The notes under the pieces were generated by a model. The model was not told the origin of the DNA, did not search any database, and worked only from the letters and a program-made list of their open reading frames with translations. A stretch of 60,000 nucleotides of DNA from Tubulanus polymorphus (lineage: Eukaryota; Nemertea; Palaeonemertea; Tubulaniformes; Tubulanidae): the NCBI RefSeq assembly GCF_964204645.1, contig NC_134031.1, positions 15,499,307 to 15,559,306 of the forward strand. The letters are read 5' to 3'. This document shows, piece by piece, positions 55,720 to 60,000 of this stretch. The position numbers and the translations under genes were made by a program. Numbering within the stretch: position 1 is the first letter of the stretch; each line of letters starts with the position of its first letter.

Positions 55720-55920
55720 TCGTTGTTGGTTGAAGGTAACCGCCGTCGTTTCGGGTATAACTAAGCCTATTAGTGTCTCCGCCGAGGAAGCGCCAGCGTT
55801 AATCACTCTTACGCGCATCGGGGTCTATACAATTATCCCTTGGTGTACTAGAAACGGCGAGTTCCAGGAACGATGTTTGGACGGGAGAGAAAAAAAAGAA
55901 ACTCACAGGGAACGAAGTTA
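55720..55920 (+). CDS. weak terminal-frame candidate
   Basis: Part of a 91-codon plus frame ending in TAA at 55919-55921. The section after about 55735 has C/G-ending codons and a protein-like peptide (VVSGITKPISVSAEEAPALI). A GAAG|GTAACC at 55735 looks instead like a donor, so the exon may end there. Undecided. Confidence 0.2.
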
Positions 55921-56225
55921 ACTTTTTTTCTAGGTAATGTAATGACGCGGTCAGAGATCAGGTGCACGGCCATTCACCATCGCAAATGCCATCAAGACGA
56001 TCCCCTCAACGATGGAACGATCTAGCAGTCTTTTCCGTATCACCAAAATCAAAATGGTGGCTATTCCAACCGCGTGAAATTAAGTTTTAAGGTATAGCAG
56101 GGTCCAGACGGTTACGCTATACACGCTTACGCCATAAACGTTAAAGGTTTAGATTAGGATCAGGTCATGCTTCAAACTAAGATAAGTAAGGGTAAGGATA
56201 TAAGAGTGAGGACTCTACGTTCGAC

Positions 56226-56282
56226 TGTGGCAATCGAGGATTCCACTTGTGGCAAGTGAGGATCCAACAGGATTGCTAGTGT
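56226..56282 (+). repeat. dispersed GCAATCGAGGATTCCAC repeat, copy 2
   Basis: GGCAATCGAGGATTCCACTT, GTGGCAAGTGAGGATCCA and TTGCTAGTG match 30078-30135. Confidence 0.5.
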
Positions 56283-56387
56283 GCCTTCAGACAACAACTC
56301 ACAGATTTCTTCACAGATTCAATTAAAATCTATCTTTGAAAGCTGAAAATTCACCCTAGATATGAACCTATATAATATGTGGCTGGG

Positions 56388-56765
56388 TTTCGTGCCATGG
56401 CTGAATCTGGCAATCAGGTTCGAATCCCTCCTGAGCAGTATAATCCACCGTATCACGGAGCAGTGTAGGCAAGTAGTAAGAGCGCCTGAGTCCGGGAATC
56501 CTGTTCATGGAACTCCGTGCATTACCGTAGCATTCCCGACATTCAGGACGCTTACGTTCGTTGCCTCTCTCTGCTCAGGATCGCCGATAGATGACTCCCA
56601 GGTGCTAGAGTCGATCGTGTGTTACTTCTCTCCGCGGAGAGATTACTGATACGTTGTTAGAGATATAGGCTTGGGTAATAGTACCAAGCTGTAAAGCGCT
56701 CTGAGCAGCCTGGCTCAATTTAAGCGCTATATAAGCCTCATCAATATCGTTATTATCTATCCCTG
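56388..56765 (+). mobile_element. tRNA-derived SINE, family S1 copy 2 (rearranged 5' half)
   Basis: CAGGTTCGAATCCCTCC at 56416 is a B box. The body from about 56584 (CGATAGATGACTCCCAGGTG; GTTACTTCTCTCC; AGAGATTACTGATACG; TAATAGTACCAAGCTG) matches 32454-32765. The 3' end GTAAAGCGCTCTGAGCAGCC...AAGCGCTATATAAG-CATCA resembles LINE-type tails that SINEs borrow. Confidence 0.65.
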
Positions 56766-57116
56766 ATTCAAAATCGGATAGTGTCGGAAATTAGAGATAA
56801 TTGAGAAATCTGAGAATTGTTTGGCGAGTCGCTGGTATAAAAGCAACCGGGTGCATCCGGGATTCACAGGTGCGGACACAATAACCGGATCAGTATATAG
56901 AGTCGACACTATCGAGCAGATTATCACCCCTAAACACACGAATGTACGACCGAACGGAGCAGATCAAATATTTGCTTTTATTCGGAAAAGTCGTGCCAAG
57001 AAAAATTACACTGCTATAGAGGTTTATCTTGTTTTATTGGCGCGTATTTGCTTTACTGTTAAACGAAGTTGTAATAGGAAACGTGTCTGTTACTCTTCTT
57101 CCTTTATTGCTGACAG

Positions 57117-57199
57117 ACGTCGAAGGTCGCGCTCAGATTTTAGCGTCGAGCATCATGAACAGAGTTAATGATGTCTTTTTCGAGATTTCACGATACTAA
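57117..57199 (+). CDS. candidate terminal exon behind a strong acceptor
   Basis: CTCTTCTTCCTTTATTGCTGACAG| (ending 57116) is an excellent acceptor. The phase needing one upstream base is open for 26 codons to TAA; the peptide contains VEGRAQILASSIMNRVNDVF, a plausible amphipathic helix. A different frame across the acceptor (56821-57168, 115 codons) is also open but would ignore the splice site. No AATAAA is close. Convergent with the minus-strand exon at 57920. Confidence 0.33.
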
Positions 57200-57428
57200 A
57201 TCGGTAGATCGGTTTACTGTGTTCGATAGATATATAAATCTGCACACAATAATACGTTAAAACCGATAATAACAAACCCTTAGGGAACACTTCGTGCGAA
57301 TATAGATTTTAAAAGAAGAAAACTATATACCTGCACTACCTGCACAGGTGAAAGGTTCATACGTTCAATTATCTCAAAGATAGCGGAGGCCTAGACATTA
57401 TTTTGGCGTAAAGGTTTTTGTCTAACAT

Positions 57429-57558
<130 letters not shown>

Positions 57559-57827
57559 GTAATGACTGATTCCACATGTAGATAATAATACTTAAATATT
57601 GCATAAACCTTAATCATGATACTTGAATATTATATATATTATTATATATATCGGCTGGGTGTGGCGGCAAGTATAAGGTCTCGTCGAAAGTTTCCACCAT
57701 ATAAGCACGCGTTCTCATTAAATGCACTTCGATTTTAATGTCATTAATGAACTACGTAATTTAGTAGCCGTAATATCATATATATACGTCATAATTATAG
57801 TCATATTATCATTACCTGATTATCAGA

Positions 57828-57833
57828 TTTATT
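57828..57833 (-). promoter_or_regulatory. poly(A) signal AATAAA (minus strand)
   Basis: TTTATT on the plus strand, 87 bases beyond the TGA of the minus-strand exon at 57920-58075: a normal 3' UTR distance. Confidence 0.4.
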
Positions 57834-57919
57834 TCTGTAAAATGCCCTGCATGTTAGTGACCGGCTATCACCCTTAACCTCGTCGTCTCGGTTTCGTAAT
57901 AATTCGTCGGTTTATACTT

Positions 57920-58075
57920 TCAGACTCGTCGTGCGTCGCGCAACCAGAAGGCCGTCTCGAAGTTGTATTTCATCGCGTAATCGACATACTCATTACAGCG
58001 CTTAACGAAATCTTCATCAATTTCAACAACCTGCGGAGACCTATCTAACGAAATCTCAAACGAATTCCCATCTGG
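57920..58075 (-). CDS. probable terminal coding exon of a minus-strand gene
   Basis: Acceptor GGCTATAG| (minus, AG at 58077-58076) leads in phase 0 into 51 codons and a TGA, with AATAAA 87 bases beyond. The peptide is strongly protein-like: acidic and charged, then helical and aromatic (EDFVKRCNEYVDYAMKYNFE, then TAFWLRDARRV), with codon use favouring GAC, AAC, TTC, GTC, GCG. Alternating hydrophobics suggest a C-terminal helix. The pyrimidine tract is short. No family was recognised. Confidence 0.45.
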   Translation of the reverse strand, partial: PDGNSFEISLDRSPQVVEIDEDFVKRCNEYVDYAMKYNFETAFWLRDARRV

Positions 58076-58151
58076 CTATAGCCAGCGGGGATTGTTATGT
58101 TTCGAGCTCAACTTTCGATCTGAAATTTGTGTTCTACTTTTGAACAACCTT

Positions 58152-58379
58152 CTACACGGCGAAGGTCTTGTCGTTACGTGGCGCAGAGGGCATTTTGAAA
58201 ACAATTTTCTTCGCGTCCGTCGTGACATCTAAAATGCTCGTGTTTCTCGCCGAACTGTCTGTATCCGCAGTAATTGTTCGTCTCTCGTTAATTGGTTCTC
58301 GGTATCGACGCAAAACACGGCGAGAGAAACCAGAAAGCATAGTTTTATCGGAGATGGTGTTTCCGACTTCAATGCGGAG
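58152..58379 (-). CDS. possible penultimate exon of the 58-kb gene
   Basis: Minus frame open for 75 codons. Peptide polar and disordered-looking (SGFSRRVLRRYREPINERRT; SSARNTSILDVTTDAKKIVF) with C/G-ending codons. A GCC|GTGTAG near 58155 would keep phase 0 into the exon at 57920-58075, giving an intron of about 80 bp, but GTGTAG is a poor donor. The plus strand also has an 86-codon frame here. Tentative. Confidence 0.25.
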   Translation of the reverse strand, partial: LRIEVGNTISDKTMLSGFSRRVLRRYREPINERRTITADTDSSARNTSILDVTTDAKKIVFKMPSAPRNDKTFAV

Positions 58380-58629
58380 TTATTCCGGCAGGGATTGGTG
58401 CCGCATACCAAGACACTTTGAAACTTAAAACAAAGATCTTCTTAATTCGATCTAGAGTTATAGATCTGAGAGGTGGCATGACCCGAAGGTGCTTGTTAAC
58501 CCACTACCCAACGAGATATTGGACTTTATTAAAAATTCTTAAGATTCCTTTTCGTATTTTAGTCTGGAAAAAGTCGATACGAGGAACTAGTTGTAAATTT
58601 CTGGGATAAAACGGTATTTACAGCCATTA

Positions 58630-58845
58630 TAACTCTAACCATGATATCAGTCATCTCTCCATGGGGATAAGTAACATCCGAGCAGCTGCTAGGTGCTCAG
58701 GAGTCATCCATCAGGCCAGTTACCCATTTACTTCTGGGTGGAGAGAGGGGATGATGATACGCCTCTTGCCCGGGTAAAATGCGGGGTTCGAAACCAACGA
58801 TCTGGCTTCCAAGAGTCGTACACGCTAACCATGGCCCAAACAAGT
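58630..58845 (-). mobile_element. tRNA-derived SINE, family S1 copy 3
   Basis: On the minus strand GGGCCATGGTTAGCGTGTAC (A-box region), GGTTTCGAACCCCGC (B box), AAATGGGTAACTGGCC, GATGACTCCTGAGCACCTAG, GCTCGGATGTTACTTA and GAGAGATGACTGATATC match 32454-32765 in order. Confidence 0.75.
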
Positions 58846-58849
58846 CGAT

Positions 58850-60000
58850 TCCATTTACTGTTGACGATTCTAAGCTTACATGTAAATAATGAACAGGTTC
58901 CGTCTTCTAATATTTCTCGAATGTTCAAACGGATTTGCTAATGAAAAGCTGCTCGGTTTCTCTCTATTCGAATTGTCTGCGATGAAACTCGAAAACAAAA
59001 AGATAAATTGGAAATTGATACCATTGAAAACGAGAGTAATCTTGAACATTTTAATCACTTACGCGGACGGGTGTGTCATTCCTATAAGTAGCACCTTTGA
59101 AACTATGGATGTCTCAAGCTGAAATCATTGGGCGGTTCGTCTTTCAATCGATCGGACCACTGTAATTGCGAAAAAGAATCTAGATCCGTCAAAATCTGGT
59201 GAATAATTTCGCTCAAAATAGAAGAAAAATAGTAAGTCGAAATATACACTTCTATTCCGTTATAACGCCGTATGCATTGGTTCATGTTACACATATAGAG
59301 GCTCAAGGCTAAAGCTTTTAACACGGATAGACCGCTGATGTTTAATCATTCAGTATAATCCGGTAAAACCAGTTTCTCCGGTTCACGGCGCCTATGGCCA
59401 CCAGAAAATCCGATCATTCCGTCAGGATACCGGGTATACCCGGTTTGTCTAAATGCCGCGCGATAAACTAATTTTACTTTTGTCGCTCGTCAGACGATGT
59501 GAATGATCGTCGTATTGACCTCCTGACAAACGAATCTGTACGGCAGCAAAACACCTCTCGTGTTGTGTTCGATTTTTTGTTACGAAAGCTGTAGTGGTAA
59601 AACACGCTTTAGGAGGGTTAAAATGTTATAAGGCACGGGCTGCCGCAAGTGAAATTACACCAGTAAATCTGCCGGGTTTGCTACAGTCTGTTTTACCCTC
59701 AACCCACTGAGCGCCACCCATAGGTAAATATCAGCGGATTCGATCTATCTTTTTTTCCAATTAAGGGGAGAGACAAGAGAAGAACTTTCGACTCTGACGT
59801 CACAGTACGACGTCGACCCTAGATTCCTTTTCAACTCAATCAAAATCTAACGACAAATTTCTCAGATTTCTCAATTTGTGTCACATTATTAATCATAGTA
59901 TATCAAAGCGTGGTTGTTTAATGTTGCGATTGGAAGACTGAAATCGCAGTGATTTGTAAACGATCTAATTTTGATCGAGTATGTCTGGTATCTCAGTGGC
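58850..60000. other. possible minus-strand exons, otherwise no supported feature
   Basis: On the minus strand a GC|GTAAGT donor at about 59065 and TTTTCAG|-like acceptors near 59122 and 59155 suggest small exons (peptide around SIVSKVLLIGMTHPS, then a Ser/Arg-rich stretch at 58880-59040). The plus strand is equally open (58889-59122), so none is called. A TGACGTCA lies at 59796. The remainder is unremarkable. Confidence 0.25.

Noticed and set aside
56821-57168. 115-codon plus-strand frame
   Set aside because: Begins with TTG, lies just after a SINE, and ignores a strong acceptor at 57116 that favours a different phase.

Overview
This is eukaryotic, almost certainly metazoan, DNA: AT-rich with frequent CpG, no bacterial operons or Shine-Dalgarno layout, GT/AG splice-like signals, AATAAA signals, long microsatellites, tRNA-derived SINEs, pogo-like inverted ends and many palindromic MITE-like elements. 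The repeat mix fits a marine invertebrate, but nothing fixes the phylum. No complete gene can be read and no protein was recognised by name. At this composition open frames of about 100 codons are expected by chance several times over 60 kb, so frame length alone was not treated as evidence. Coding calls rest on splice sites, start context, codon bias and poly(A) signals, and most are deliberately low-confidence.

The best coding evidence is on the minus strand. Two CpG-rich, codon-biased first-exon-like blocks lie 30 kb apart (46242-46483 and 16541-16767). Each starts at an ATG with A at -3, encodes a Ser/Arg/Pro-rich disordered N-terminus, and runs into an AG|GT donor in the same phase (2). 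The simplest reading is two alternative promoters/first coding exons of one large minus-strand gene whose shared exons lie to the left. A third GC-rich ORF with good start context (46808-47041) is just upstream of the first block. Near the right end two candidate genes end convergently: a plus-strand terminal exon behind a strong acceptor (57117-57199) and a minus-strand terminal exon with a poly(A) signal (57920-58075), separated by a roughly 120-bp AT microsatellite. Other isolated exon candidates are listed with low confidence.

The rest is repeat-rich intron or intergenic DNA. Left third: a 117-bp insertion with a 14-bp target duplication and a hammerhead-like core (2657-2773), a pogo-like end, a GGGAGA microsatellite, palindromic elements and a nested TIR insertion (13589-14055). 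Middle third: two palindromic families (18.3/24.5 kb; 26.5/40.0 kb, the latter with 6-bp duplications), a tRNA-related SINE cluster (21.9-22.5 kb), an 82-bp duplication around G runs (28.4 kb) and a hairpin (36.3 kb). Right third: a tandem 143-bp repeat with hammerhead-like hairpins (43.0-43.3 kb) and its relatives (53.1, 55.5 kb), a roughly 405-bp compound ATT/ATC microsatellite (48.3 kb), further copies of earlier families, and copies of a second SINE family. Several CpG-rich tracts with low repeat content look like promoter or enhancer candidates.
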